64,000 nt of DNA from assembly GCA_014706295.1 (NCBI GenBank), contig JACSVZ010000002.1:24090757-24154756 (forward strand). Direction: 5' to 3'. The stretch comes from Lycocorax pyrrhopterus obiensis (taxonomy: Eukaryota > Chordata > Aves > Passeriformes > Paradisaeidae). The translations under genes and the position numbers were made by a program. The notes under the pieces were generated by a model. It was not told where the DNA came from, made no database searches, and was given only the letters and a program-made list of their open reading frames with translations. This document shows, piece by piece, positions 1 to 13,600 of the stretch (its first letter is position 1; the number at the start of each line of letters is the position of its first letter).

Positions 1-3000
1 GAGATGATGTCACTACTTCTCGCATATTTGGGCTTCACCTGCTGCCTCTGTGAAATGCCAAATCCTATTTTCCTCACGCACGATGGTGCAATTGTTTTTT
101 CCCTTTTTTTTCAGCCTCACAAGATCAGAATGCTCACTGGAAACCATGTTATTTTTCCTTGTCTTTGAAAGATGGAGACAGGAAGAATATTTAGTAAATA
201 TGGACTAAGGAGGTATTTTAAATAGGTGCAAATTATTTTTCATAATACAGAGAGCTTTAAATAATACCATACAGCCTGTCTTAAAGGGTGGACACACTGT
301 ATGCTTTCTCATTTTCTGCACAGTTAACTGTTCCTGAAGTATCTTTTTTTTTCCCTGTAGATTAATACTGTTCATATTTCCTCTTTTCCCTGACTGCAGC
401 TAACTGACACCAACTAATAGCTGACCTTGTGGAAATAATAGTGAATTTTCCTGCAGGATTTAGAAGTCAGCTAACAGAAGCTTCTGGAAGAGTATTCCTC
501 TATTTGCAAAGGGACTTGTAGCACACTGTTTAAACAGAGTAATATTGGTTTCATTTGCACTGGAGAATTATTTTAATGTACAAATAGCCTGAATTTTCTG
601 CAGCTTTTGGAAATGAATATTATTTGCTCTCCTAGTCAATGAGAAACAGGCTCTTCAGTAGCAAATAGAAAACAAGTTCAAATGCAAAGGAAACAGAATT
701 TAATGAGAACACATTATTCTGAACAAGATACATATGTACATTTTTAAACTGTAACTGCCTGAGAGATCAGTTTCTATGCTTGTAAATTATGCCACATTAA
801 ATGAGTTAAAAGAATGACTTTATTTTAAACCCCAAATGTATTTTTCAGTCTGACATACTGCATTTATTATTTTTCATGTCAGTATGGAGGTCTTCTCTTG
901 TGAAAGTCAACCCAAATATAAAAACCTCCTGTTTGCTATTTTTTGCTATTTTTTTAATAAAACAAGCATGGATGGCATCTTGGGCCTGATTCTTACTTGA
1001 GCCTCTGCTGATTGTTTTTAAAAAAAAGATGGAGGTTTTATAGTGCATTTTTTAAGCTATCCCATTGTCTTTTGTATTCACTGATAAGGAAAAAAAAGAA
1101 TTAAAAATATCCATATTTTTCAAGGAATTATTACTTTAAAAAAAGAAAAAAGAATTAAGAAATGGGCAATTTGGAGCACCCCAAGGAAAGGGATTGTCAG
1201 TCTGAAGAGAAATTGCTGTTTCAAGAAAAGGTGGCATAAGCCTTTGCTACTCTTGGAGTTGTTGGCATTTCCTTTCAATATATCATAAAGAAAAAGAAGT
1301 AACTTTGGTATTTTCAGATGCTTTGATTTCCTGTTTCCCGTATCTTCATACACATCTAGGAAAGAACATACATATAGATATATATGACAATTGTCCATAA
1401 TGCTGTTTTTCTGTTCTTTAAAAGAACAGTTGCAAACATGTAAACAAACCAGCAGTTCTAAACACAAAACAGTTCTTCAGCCTGAATAAGATCTCTGGGG
1501 ATGTATTTGCAACACACTGATTTTTGACCGAATTTTTAGTATGCATAGTATGTCTAGTTTTTAAAAGTCATCACAGGTTTGAGCCATAAATAACATAATG
1601 GCTAATATGGCATCCTGCACTGCTGCTTTTTCTGTACAGCTATTTCAAGCTGCTCATATTGTACAACAATAGTGTACCTGCTAAAGGGTGGTGGTAACCA
1701 CGGACTGAGCCAGTGCAGTCCACAGTACAACCCTGTGCTGAAATGCCTGGCAAGGCTGTGCATCCTTACTGCTCTTCAACAGCCGGCAGAGCAGAAGTTT
1801 GTGAAATGGTTAATGCTTGATATGAGAGAAATGGTATGGATCAGAGGAGAGGAAGATGATGTAAAATTATCTTCATTTGGAGTGAAAATGAAACTTAAGT
1901 TACAAACAGTTTTTGTAAGCAGAACAGTTATGAGCTGTCAGTGCTTATCTGTGAAAGCTGGCTAAACCTCTTGCTCATTAGCTTTGGCAGCCATTTTTGG
2001 ATTTCTTTCATATGAGGAAGAACCTGTTGTTCAGTTTGTCACAGGATTTATATTTATTTTTAAAAAATGTCCAAGGATGAGAAAAGAATCAAACCAAAAT
2101 GGCTTAAAACAATCTGTTTAATGAAATACTTGAGTATATGACTATCCTGTAACTCCCTGTGACTGTGGAGCCCAGAGATGGAGCAGAATGGTTTCCTCAA
2201 AATCTGATTTCGTGTTTTCCCTTTGATTCTTTGGAGCAGCAGAGCAGGTGAATCTACAAAGGACTGTTTTGAAAAACAACTAATGGAAGCACATGAATGT
2301 AAAAGTGCAAAGCCAGCTATCATCTCACCTCATGTTTTGACTGCAATTAAGTTGTAAGTCTGTCAGTCCAAATCCAAGAGAGTTAAAGAATTTAATTATT
2401 TTCCAGTAGTATTTCTACCTTCAAGAGCTGGTGTGCATCAAAAATTTTGTAATTATTTAGTGTCAAAGGCATAAGTGCATTTGCGAATGAAAGGATAAAA
2501 AGGCTGAAAAAAGCATGACAAAAAGTGGAAACAGCTATTCCCAGGTGCTAGGCATTGCCTAGTCTGCAAATTTTCTGGTACTGTCACTGGGATTTCTAAG
2601 AGCAAGAGAGAAAGCACCAGCTAATTCTGGTGAAGTTACATTCAAAGAGAGGATCTGAAAGATTCTCAAACTGTAAATCTGAGAATTAAACGTTGCTTTT
2701 GACTGATTTTTCTTTACATATTTATTTTAATAAATCAGTGAAATCACAGCAGTTCCAGTCAGAAGCACTTGGAATAAGAATAAAGTGACCACTTAACCAA
2801 CAAATCTGTTTGGCTCCGATAATATCTGTTCTCTTGCTTTGTACAAGGAGAGATTCCTGCCATAAGCAGAGTGCCGGCAAGTTTTGTATCATTTTTCCCA
2901 TGAATATTGCTGATTATTGTACAGATGACTGCATACCAAGTCTGTGGGATTCATCCATAAGCAACCATTACTTTGCACTACAGGAGTTTGCAATTACTTT

Positions 3001-3378
3001 CCCAGCTTCATTCTCTGTTCTGTGGTGTTTTGTTTCTCCCTTATACTGAAAGCTGAAGCATCCTGCTGTAAGCATCAGTATTGACTTAGTTGTCCTTATT
3101 TATTTACCACTCAGAGTGCTCCTTCTCAGCAGATCAGGAATTGGAAAATTCATGAATGTAGTCCTTCTAATCTGAGTACTTTACTCAGTATCATGCTTAG
3201 CAGATTTTGTGCTATTAGTGAAAATTTTTTCCTATGTTTCCTTTTCAAAATATGAAATATGAAAAGAGCAGGAAAATTTGGTTTATGCAAATGAGTCCTT
3301 TACAACTACAGAAGATGTTTTGCAAAGTTTAAGTTGAACTCTGAATTGTTGCAAAGTTCAAGTTACCTTTTTGTTGCA
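1..3378. other. Gene-free stretch downstream of HEPACAM2
   Basis: I see no exon, RNA gene or recognisable repeat here. The stretch is AT-rich with short open frames of at most about 115 codons that lack recognisable domains. A plus-strand frame at 1672-1965 and minus-strand frames at 845-1467 show no protein family signature. The far end of the HEPACAM2 3' UTR may reach into this stretch if a more distal poly(A) signal is used, for example the TTTATT (AATAAA on minus) near 2721. Confidence 0.5.
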
Positions 3379-3384
3379 TTTATT
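3379..3384 (-). terminator. HEPACAM2: Candidate HEPACAM2 poly(A) signal (AATAAA)
   Basis: The plus strand reads TTTATT, which is AATAAA on the minus strand. It is the first canonical hexamer downstream of the TAA stop at 4581-4583; reading 3385-4580 I found no other AATAAA or ATTAAA on this strand. This would give a 3' UTR of about 1.2 kb. Use of the site is inferred; weaker variants nearer the stop or more distal sites cannot be excluded. Confidence 0.35.
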
Positions 3385-4580
3385 CGTTTTTTCAGAGGGG
3401 TCATATATCAATGAGAAAGTTGAGAAGGAAGGCGTGTAAGAGGAAGAGTAAGAAAACACGTACATTATGAATGTACATTTTTACATCTGGCTTTAAAAAT
3501 CTTAGGGTTCAAAGTGAAAAATTCCAAGCAGAACAAAAACATCATTAGCAATTCAGTGTTGCTTTCTCACTGACCAGCTTGTTTTGACAAGCATGGCTGC
3601 ATGTTTACATACATAACTTGGACACACAGTTAAAGATATAACCTGCACAAAATTTTTTGTAGTTTAAGTACTGCATGCTAATGCAGTCACATAAACATTG
3701 TGATTACTCAGCCAACTGATTAGCATACTGTTAAGAATGTGTATCTTTCTTTTCAAGTATAAAAGAAACAAAAACATTAAAAAATAATGGAAAATGTGAT
3801 ATAATAGTCTTGTTACCAAATAAAAGTCTTGTGTGCTGTTCTTAATTTGTAAGAAGGATTTCCAATATTCACAACAGATTTATGGCAGCTATACCACAAT
3901 TACAGAAACTTTAGTGTATTCACCCTTCTTAAGCCAATAAGTGATACACAGTAGGTGATTTGAACAAAACCAGGTCTATGAGACATGAGCACAATGTGCT
4001 GGGGCCTTCCTGGTATTTAACTGAGCAGAAGTGTTTCTGTGGAGTTCCCAGCCAGGGTACCACAGAACAAGAATTCTTTTGCTATGGAGACACTGCTTAC
4101 TCAAGTATTAGTTCGTTAATATTTCAGTGCCTATTTTAACAACCACTGATTATTATTCAGCTGACCAGTTTCAACATTGCAAAAAAACCCACCCTAACTC
4201 TACTTGGCACATGGCTGACAGGTCTGGAAGCCATGCTGCCAATTAAACTGCTTTGATTGAATATTTAACCTGCTCAGTAGGAAGTGCTGATGTTTCAGTG
4301 CCCTATTAAATTAAGTGGGAATTTTCATTTGAAACTGTGTTTGAAGATACTACCTTTTGTTTTTCACACTTTAACAAAACTGGCATAATGAAACATCAGA
4401 CTGGAGTCTTGAGGAAAAGTGGGGGATTGGATAGGAAATGGTGGAGGAATTAAGGTAGCTTATATCTTTCCTTCCATAACTCTCTCAGTGGAATAAAAAA
4501 ACAGCTACCAAAATGCAAATTGTTCTGGATGCAAAAGTATTTGTCTTTGAGCTACCACGTGAGTGAACACAGTCTGTAAC

Positions 4581-4697
4581 TTACTGTTGGTGGTCTTGTT
4601 GCGGCTGCTCAGGAATGTGCTGAATAACTTCATAAACCGTACTTAGCATAGCCTGGCCTGCGACAAAGTCAGAGCCAGGAACAGATTGACTTGAAAC
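4581..4697 (-). CDS. HEPACAM2: HEPACAM2 terminal coding exon 9 and stop
   Basis: 117 nt including TAA at 4583-4581, acceptor TTGCTGCTTTCAG, phase 0. Encodes 38 residues including STVYEVIQHIP, identical to the human segment, and ends in a Q-rich tail PEQPQQDHQQ. The TVYEVI hexapeptide fits the immunoreceptor switch consensus TxYxx[VI]. Confidence 0.93.
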   Translation of the reverse strand, partial: VSSQSVPGSDFVAGQAMLSTVYEVIQHIPEQPQQDHQQ

Positions 4698-7600
4698 CTG
4701 AAAGCAGCAAAGTGTATTCCTACTGTAAGTACAAATAGGAAAAGATTCAACAGAAATTAAACTGATAATGCAACTTGTAATTTTTTTAAATTTTCATCAA
4801 AGTTTTGCTTGTGGATTGAACAGGTAATCTCTGCTAGTTTACATTTCATTTTGGGTAAGTTCTCATCACATTAATAGTAAGGCAAGTAATAATTTTAAAT
4901 TCATTTAGGATGCAGCTTTTGCATTTAATACAGCAAATACTTTATATTAATGTACCACGAGTCAAGAAAGAAACATTTAATAAAGAGAAAAGCAGAACAG
5001 ACAGTAAAAAAGCAGCAAATATTCAGGGCATGGGTTCAGCATAAAACTCCCACTGGCCAGTCAAAGAGAGAGAAATGCAAGGAATTTCCATGAATCAAGT
5101 AATACTGATTGTTCAATATGTTAAGTATATTAATTTCCTCTTATGTCAAGACAACAGACTTATCTAGACTCTGCATCCATAAGGAATTGCCAGTCTTTCT
5201 GCCTATACCCAACCTCCAGTTCTTCACTATCACCACTTTCTTTTTTTCCCCTTTCTCTGCTGACTAAAATGAAGCAGTGGATCAAATGTGGACTTAATCT
5301 ACAATGCTATAAATTTGAGTAGCTGAACATAAACCAGTGGAGTTCCTCCTATTCCTTGAAATTTTACTGGAAATTATAGATTTCATTGCTTGTACATCCA
5401 TCCTGTTGTTCTTTTCACTGCTCTCTCCCTCCTGACCTATGTAGGCCCTGATCCTGCAAGAATGTGACATTGTGATAGGATCAGCTCAAGGGATATAGAA
5501 TCATAGAAGGTTTGGGTTGGAAGACCTTAAAGATCATCCAGGTCCAACCCCTCTGCCATGGGCAGGGACATCTTTCACTAGACCAGGTTGCTCGAAGTCC
5601 AATCTGACTCTGAACACTTCCAGGGATGGAACATCTGCAATGGAGGCAACTTGTCCCAGTGCCTCACCATCCTCACAGCAAAGAATCTGTTCCTAATATG
5701 TAGTCTAAATATACCCTTTTCAGCATAATATCACAGTGTGCTTAAGGCTGTAATGATTTAGGCCCTGATCTCGAAACTTAATAAGACTCTTACTGGCACA
5801 AACTGTAACAGATACAGTTCAGCTCCTCTGTTTTCTAAAAGTCTTTTATCTCTGCTGCTGTAAAAGTCTGTCTTCTCCACTAACATTTGTGGTAGCACTT
5901 TAGCCCTATAAATGTACATTTCAAACATCTAACTCCATCAGAGAAGATAATTAATTAATATATGACTGTTTTTTGACTTCATGTATTATGACTACTAATC
6001 ATAAAAAAAATTAGGTGTGACAATGTGACCATGCTTTAAGAGCTCTCACTTATCTGACCAAATTGATGCTCTCCAAAGGAACAATATTACATTGCTGGCA
6101 ATTTTCCCCAGCAAAGGGAAAGTCTTTCTTTTACTTCCTTCCAGTTTTACCATTGTCCCTAAATTCTGTGGCTCTGTTTGTAATTTTTTCTTTGTCCTTG
6201 TACATCATATCAGAAAGATCTCCAACTGCTATACAGTAATGTCAGCAAAGACACAATGCAAGGAAGCAGCAAATGTTGCAGGATTTTTTTTTCTGCTAGC
6301 AAAATTCCTTTGCTTAATTCCTCCCCCACAATACATAAAGCTAACAAAATAATTTTTGTGAAATATAGCTGAGACTTAGCTTACATTTAAACTTTAAATA
6401 CCCTCCCGAGCCTTTTCTGCACTGCCAGGGCTGAATGTTGCATGAGCAGAAATATTAGGGTCAAGGGAGAAAATGGCATCACAATAGTACTCTTGCCTGC
6501 GTGACACAAGTGGTTCAGTGCTACCCAACTACTCAACACCACCAATAGTCTTTTAATATAGGGTAGTTGAATGGAGATTGCTGTCTTTAGAGCTTGGTTA
6601 TTCCTTACTACACTATGTTGATTACAGAGTACTGAACTAGTAACACAGGAAAGAAAGAGCAAGCACTGGGTAAACAATAGCCATGAATATGGCGTCATAT
6701 AGACATCTGTAAAAAGCAACAGAAGCAAACCTACAGAAGGATTCTAGTACAGATATTCAGTATACTTAGAGAAATAGAAGAGAAACTGTCTGTTTATGAT
6801 ATAAAACCACATACCCTAGAACCACTGGTAAGATCTGGAAATGTGATGAACTCATATATCCCAAAGTCATCAGAAGCACTTTCATGTCCTGAAGTTAGAA
6901 CAATTATTAAAAAAAGAGATTTAACATGAACCTGGAAAATAATGACTGGCAATGTATTTTGCCCTAATTTTTAAAACACCCGAATACTGGTTATGTGATC
7001 TGCTTTAAACCACTTCCCTGCCAAGCTCCTAAACTGGTGCGGAGCAAGGCAGGACAGCTGCAGAGCTGGTGTGCACAGCACTTGGTGATTTCCCACACCT
7101 TGGACCAAGTGAGGAGCCTCTTCCTAACCTCAGCAACAATTTTGGTAGACACGTTCATACTCTCTATTCTGGAAGGCTAAAATGACCAATTTACTTTCAT
7201 TTCTCATAGAAAAGAGGCTGAATTCATAAATTCAGCACATCTGTAGTGTAGTGAGGCAGTATCACCTGAATGTTTTATAATGCTGAGAGTAATAAAAGGG
7301 AACATGGTACTAATAGGTGCCACAGTATTATTTGGGACTTCAGATACAGCTTGTATTTAGGTGTAGTTAGTCTCTTTATCTACCCTCCTACTGTCCAGGA
7401 GATCTGAGGCTCTTGGTTGTCTCTTGGGCATCACTCCACAGCAAAGGTTGCAGCACTAACAACAATGTTGAGATTCTAGCCTTTGATATGACTTGCCAGG
7501 TGATGGGCCCTCTGTGCTCAAGTGAATTTCTTACCTTCCTAAGCTTCATATACTTCCCTATCCTTGTGCATTTAGCAGTTTATGGTCTGCTCTGATGCTT

Positions 7601-10600
7601 TGGTAGAAAGGAATGGGAGTAAAAGTGATATCCTTCCAAAGGATGGCTAGTCTCTAGCATCTCCTGCCTAGGATCATGTGGGAAGGATTGTGGAGGGAAA
7701 AGAGGCAGTGAAAAAACCACTCTAGGTACTGATGACACAGGGAAAGATAGTACAGAATATGGTAGAAGGTTACATATGTATACTGCAATGTCATTATCTC
7801 ACAATTTGGATAACAGTTGATGCCATGAACATTTTCAGTTGTAATCCTCCCACGGTGTATCACCTCTCACTGCTATCCCAGAATAACACCGATTTAAGTC
7901 ATTTCGGTCACAACAGTGGAATACAGGTATTCCAATTCCAGAATACTGGGATTGGAATACGGGTATTCTAATCCCAGAATACTGGGATTAACAGGTAGAA
8001 TTGAAGACAACAGTACATACTGCTACGAGCTCCAGGCATGAGCTAAACCCATGCTGACTTCTCACTTAGGTCTTATCTTAATTAAGCAATTATAGAGGCG
8101 TGCAACCCAACGTAAAAAACACACTTTTATTCCTTTCCTTCTGTTTTTTTTTTCTCTATGTGGGGATGTTATTTTTCTTTTTCAGGAATGTATTTTGACC
8201 TTATGCTCACACTTATTTCATTACCATTACCTACCTGAAAATGCCTGTGCCTTTCTGTAATCAGCCTCTGCCCTAGAAAACATAAACATGTTTCTCAGTT
8301 TGACATCATAAGCCAAGAAAAGAAATTTAATATGATAAAATGCAATTCTCTGGATGGAAAGGACTTGTAGACCTAAGAATGAATTATTTTTGTACCTGCT
8401 CTGTAGCTTCTGTTGTATCACTGAAAAGAAGAAAAAAAGAAAAATTATTCTTTTTGCTCCAATGGTCCAAAAGAAGAGCTGGACTGTTCTTAACTTTTAC
8501 ATACCTTTATGTGGCTGATATCTTTTCCATAGGAATAAAAAGGCCATAGCTAGGATCAAAAATAATGAAATTCCTGTTATTACTGCAAGAGAAGACAAAG
8601 ATTTTCCTTTCTGGGCCAGCTTTTCCAACCCTGTGACAAAGAAGATGAGTACTGTATTTAATTTCTTGTTCTTTACAATGTGCTATAATGACACTGAAAA
8701 ATGCATCTTTTTAAATTAATCTGAAGCTAGTAAACCTGCATAGAGATACAAAACAGATACAAAATGTGGGGTCTTGTGAATGGGTAATATTTATCTTTCC
8801 CCACAAATCTCCTGAACTGAAAAAGCGATGATATGCATATCAGAAAAGACTCCAGAGCAGATTAGTGCCTAGAGCTCAATGAAAGTCAGTAAATGTAATC
8901 CACAAATTACAGCATCACAAAAAGAAGATGCATATTATAACTTGAGGCATAAAGACACTAAACTACCAAAAAATGGGGTGAGAGAGCAGCTTGTGTCAGA
9001 TTGGAGGGAAATCCTCCTAGCAGTAGGAGCTATAAAGGAGGAGAGGATGAAAGATCCATTAGGCTTTTTCTAAAGACTTTCAGATCACTGACAGTCTGGT
9101 TGTTTATCAAACCACATCAGAAACCAATAAATTATCACAGAATCACAGAATTAATTAGGTTGGAAAAGACCTCTGAGACCATTGAGTACAACCTATGACC
9201 CCAGTCTTTCCTTAAACACCTCCAAGGATGGTGACTCCACCATGTTATGTTTGTTTGTATTCATATCTAAACATATTCAAAATATTTCTTTCCTTTGCTC
9301 AGGCCTTTTGCTGAGATATGCATTAGCAGCAGTTTTCCAGCAGGATTTTCTGATACAACACAAACACAAATTGCATAGAATTACATACTTAAAAGCACAT
9401 GGAAAACATATGCAGTGAATTTGCAAAGACAAGAATGTGAAAGTTAGGAAATGACAGACATAGTTGCTTGTGCACTCTTAATTTCCTCCTTTTGCTCTGA
9501 ACTGCGCAGAATTCATGTAATTAAAGGACATGTCACAATCCATGCAGGTAAATTGATGCTGCATATTTGCTAGTGCCAGATTTATTAGTACAATTAAAAT
9601 GTATATTATATAGCTGGATGTGTTTCCAGTAGTAGATGAACTCCTGTGCAGAGAGCTAGAATTGCTTACATCTACTTACACCTCCATGTAATTCATTGGC
9701 ATTGTGCTGGCTAAATGTGCAGTGGTTTTCATGAAGATTAAATATGAGGATTTCTAGCCAGATGTGTCCTAAAGATACGGGAAAATAAATCACTGCAATT
9801 TCACCAATTTTTTTTATAATCCTTCAGTGTACTGCTTTCCTCAGAAAGAAAAAGTCCAAATGCTGGAGAATCAGATGAGTCCTTAAAATTGTTCTTTAAA
9901 GTGAGTAATTTCAAATGCAGACTCAATAGATCACATCTCCATAGATATATCAGTGCAGAAAACAAAGACATGCTCTTTGCATGCATTCAACACACTCAAA
10001 CTGACTAAACTTGAAAACTGAGCAATGACTTGTGTACATGAGACACTGCATCTCATTTTAGAATGTTGGCTAAAACTGGGTAACAACTTAGTGCAATTAT
10101 TGATATAATTGTAACTTATTAAAATCATTGTTTTATTGATAGTTTTTAGGATTAATTAGGCAGCTGTCTATAGCACCATATAGGTGAGTTTCTGTCCCAT
10201 GCGGAAGTTGTGTAAGGTCTTCTGAAACATCAGAGTTCCTATTGCTACTGAAAATGGGGTTTCCACTACTTTGAATGCCATGGTCCAGGCTCTGTATCTA
10301 GGATTATGGGGATAAAGAAAAGGAATATAGACAATTTTCATAGTCTTTGCTTAGTATGTTTATTCAGTTGCAATCGGAATTTAGCCTGAGCAGCATCACT
10401 GAGAATGAATTATGTGTGAATTCACACCTCCTACAATCAGTGAGTGCTGCTCTGCAAAGTGTAGCCTTGACATCTGGGTTTAGTGCTATTTGAATAAACA
10501 CTCATCAAAAAGAAAATGGCTGTAGAGGGGGAAAATTATCGTTTTTATATTTTTACATACACAGGATAAAATGTTTCAATAAGATTTAAGTAAAATATTT

Positions 10601-13600
10601 GAAATTAGCAAATCTATTCTTTTAAGTGCAACTAAACAGGAAGCTATGGAGTCTTCTCTTCTTTTTGGCCTTTGAAAGGAAATCTCTGCTGAATATCATA
10701 GCTTACATGAACTTCCTGGAGAAATGTCATGTTTATTTCTATCAACACATAGTTCTGGTTGCATTTTCTTCCACTACTACCCACAATATTTAGTTTTTGA
10801 GTGCAGTATTCTTACTATGAAATTGCAACCCATCTTCCTTCCAGCATACTGAAAGCCCTGGATTGATGATGAATCAGTAAGCCAGCCTGAACGATGGACA
10901 TCTCCTCTTTTTGTTTACCAGACTAACAAATGGTTGAGCTCTTTGCTCAGCACAAGTGAAACTGCTTTGTTATATTTTCCAATAGGCAATCGAGTCTATC
11001 TTGTTGAACATTAATAGCATAAATTCCTTATCTGTAAATACTTGTATCCATCTGTACTGAGAAGACATATTAGACTTCCTCAATATCTTGTTCTTTGCTC
11101 TATGCTTCTGGAGGTTTTCTGAAAAACTGCTTTGTTGCTGTTGAACACAATCATACAGGAGCTGAGATTATAGTGTATGAGAAAAAAAGGCATGCGTTCT
11201 TCAGAACCCAGCAATCAATTCAGAGGTTCATAAATATGACAGGGAAATCATTTACATGAACATTGTAATAAAATCCCACAAAACTTCAGTGTCTTAGCGG
11301 GTTGTGTTCCAAGCTGTGTCATACTGCAAGTAAAACCCGTATCCCAAGGAATGTCCAAAAGCCCCTTTACTATATACTTAGCAAGACCTTAATTTTGATA
11401 CATATTCTAAGAATGACTTCCTTTTTCTGGGGCTGATGCTCCACTCACGTGTTACACTGACAGCAATGAAGTTACATTCTTACCTACAGAAGTAACCACA
11501 ACTGTGAAGTGAGTTTCATCTCGTTTTCCAGTCACATTGTTGAAAGCACAGCACATGTAATCGATTGTCTTCTGGGCCACTTTATCAGATACAACTTCCA
11601 GATGGGGTCCATATTTGATTACTTGAGTGGTATTGTCATCCCTCTGAATCCATGAATAAGTATTTGGTGGATTTGAATCTGCTGAGCAGTCAAACAGTAC
11701 AACTTCCCCCATGTCAACTGTAAACACTGCCCCTATATTCAGGCCTTTGTCTGATTTGACTCTAAGTCCGTAAGGTCCATCTGCATTGGAAAAAAAAAGG
11801 GAAATATAGTGAGAAAATGAAAATCAAATTACATAATTAAACTTTAATCAGAAGTGTATCTCTAAAGTCAGAATATTTAAATTAAACTAGCCTTTAGAAT
11901 GGCTGGCATTCAGTCATTTCAATTAAAAGGCTTTCAGTTCAATAACTGTATCTATGCTAGGCTTAGCTCAGGCTACACCCACTTAATACTGGTCTAATTG
12001 CTGTTTAGGGAAAAAGCACGGTTATGTATTTCTCAGTGTGATAAAAAGAATGAAAACTGAAATCAGTTGGATTTCTACGAAGTGAAGGAGCACATCTTCA
12101 GGGACATATTTGATTTCTACTTCAATGTCAAACTTACTGGCATAAGTGATTTCTCTGCACATTTAAAAGTGTACAAATTAGCCTTGGAATATTACATTCA
12201 CTGCAATAATTTACAGTGTAATAATTATTTAGGGAACTAACTTACAGGTATAATATTGAGTGGGGTGTGCCTTAGATAAGTTCAGAAAAATGTTCCCATA
12301 AATAACTGCCAGAATAAACTCTAACTTTCCCTCCACTTTAGTAGGCTTGTACTATTCCAACAATTATGCTTTTTTCAAGAGTAAGCCCTTGTGTTGAAAG
12401 AAAGGTTGTTTTTCTGAATATACTTAGAAGAAGCATATGTTGTTCCATAGTCTTGTGTTCATTACTCAAAAAATTTAGCAGATCAGTATTTTTAGTGTAA
12501 CCTGCATAGGAAAATAAAAAGGGAAACAATATACTTAAATATTTTAAGAATATTTCTCAGGCTATTTTTACTAGAACATTTCAGATCATTGGGGCTTTTA
12601 TATCTTTACACATTAAAATTATTTTTACAGTTATCAAAGTAAAGAAATTAATGTAGAGAATATAATAATTGAAGTGTGCCTTATTAAATCACTTTTTCTA
12701 GTTTAAAAAGCCCCAAAACAACCTAATGATTTTAATGTTGCTAATTCCCTGAGGACTTATGTGGATAACCAAAAATGTACAGACCTAATACTGACAGAGG
12801 CAAAAAAGAAAATATGCAGAATATCTTTTTGGTAGCATCCCTGAAGATCAGCAAAGCTGCCTCACACAGAGTGGTGTAGCACAAAATGGGCACAGTACAG
12901 CGGAATTGAGTAATACTTCCACCTTCCTAAGGCTGTCTGGAAGAATTAAGATAATGTTGCTGGGTTTGAATGGGAAAGTCCCTGCTGCATGAAGCTGCAT
13001 GCTGGTACATTTCAGACTCTATTTCCCACCAGGAAATTCAGGATGCTGTTAGAACTTCCTCTAATATAGGCTTCTATTTACGGTCTGTCTTTTTTTATAA
13101 GACTCATTTATTCTTCAAGAACACCTAAGCCACCAGCACACAGCATAAACCAGGCCATTTTGTGGTTTTTTTCTGTTTGTTAAGGCTCAGACAAGAGAAT
13201 ATAGACCACCACATATGACCTCAGTTTAGTCCACGTTTAAGTAAATGTCCATATTTCACAACATAAACTTGTCAACCTTTCCATTTTCTCTACTTACTTC
13301 CTAGTGGTAAGCTTTTTGCAGTCTCATTTTAAGGAACGGCCAACATCACGCATAATATTTACTTGGGAAATCAAACACAAATTCACTTCAGCATGAATTA
13401 GTGTTGCTCCCACCTACATTGCAGTGGCCACTGAAGAATCAAATAATTTCTTTAAGTTCTAGATGCTGGGCTGCTTCCTCACAGGCTCTGCAGTTCCTGA
13501 GTCACTTGCTTTATTGTCTCCAAGAGCCAGCTGACCCTGTAATTACCATTTCTGTGAAGTACAGACCTATACCCCACTGTTCTGGCTTGGCTGACCTCAC

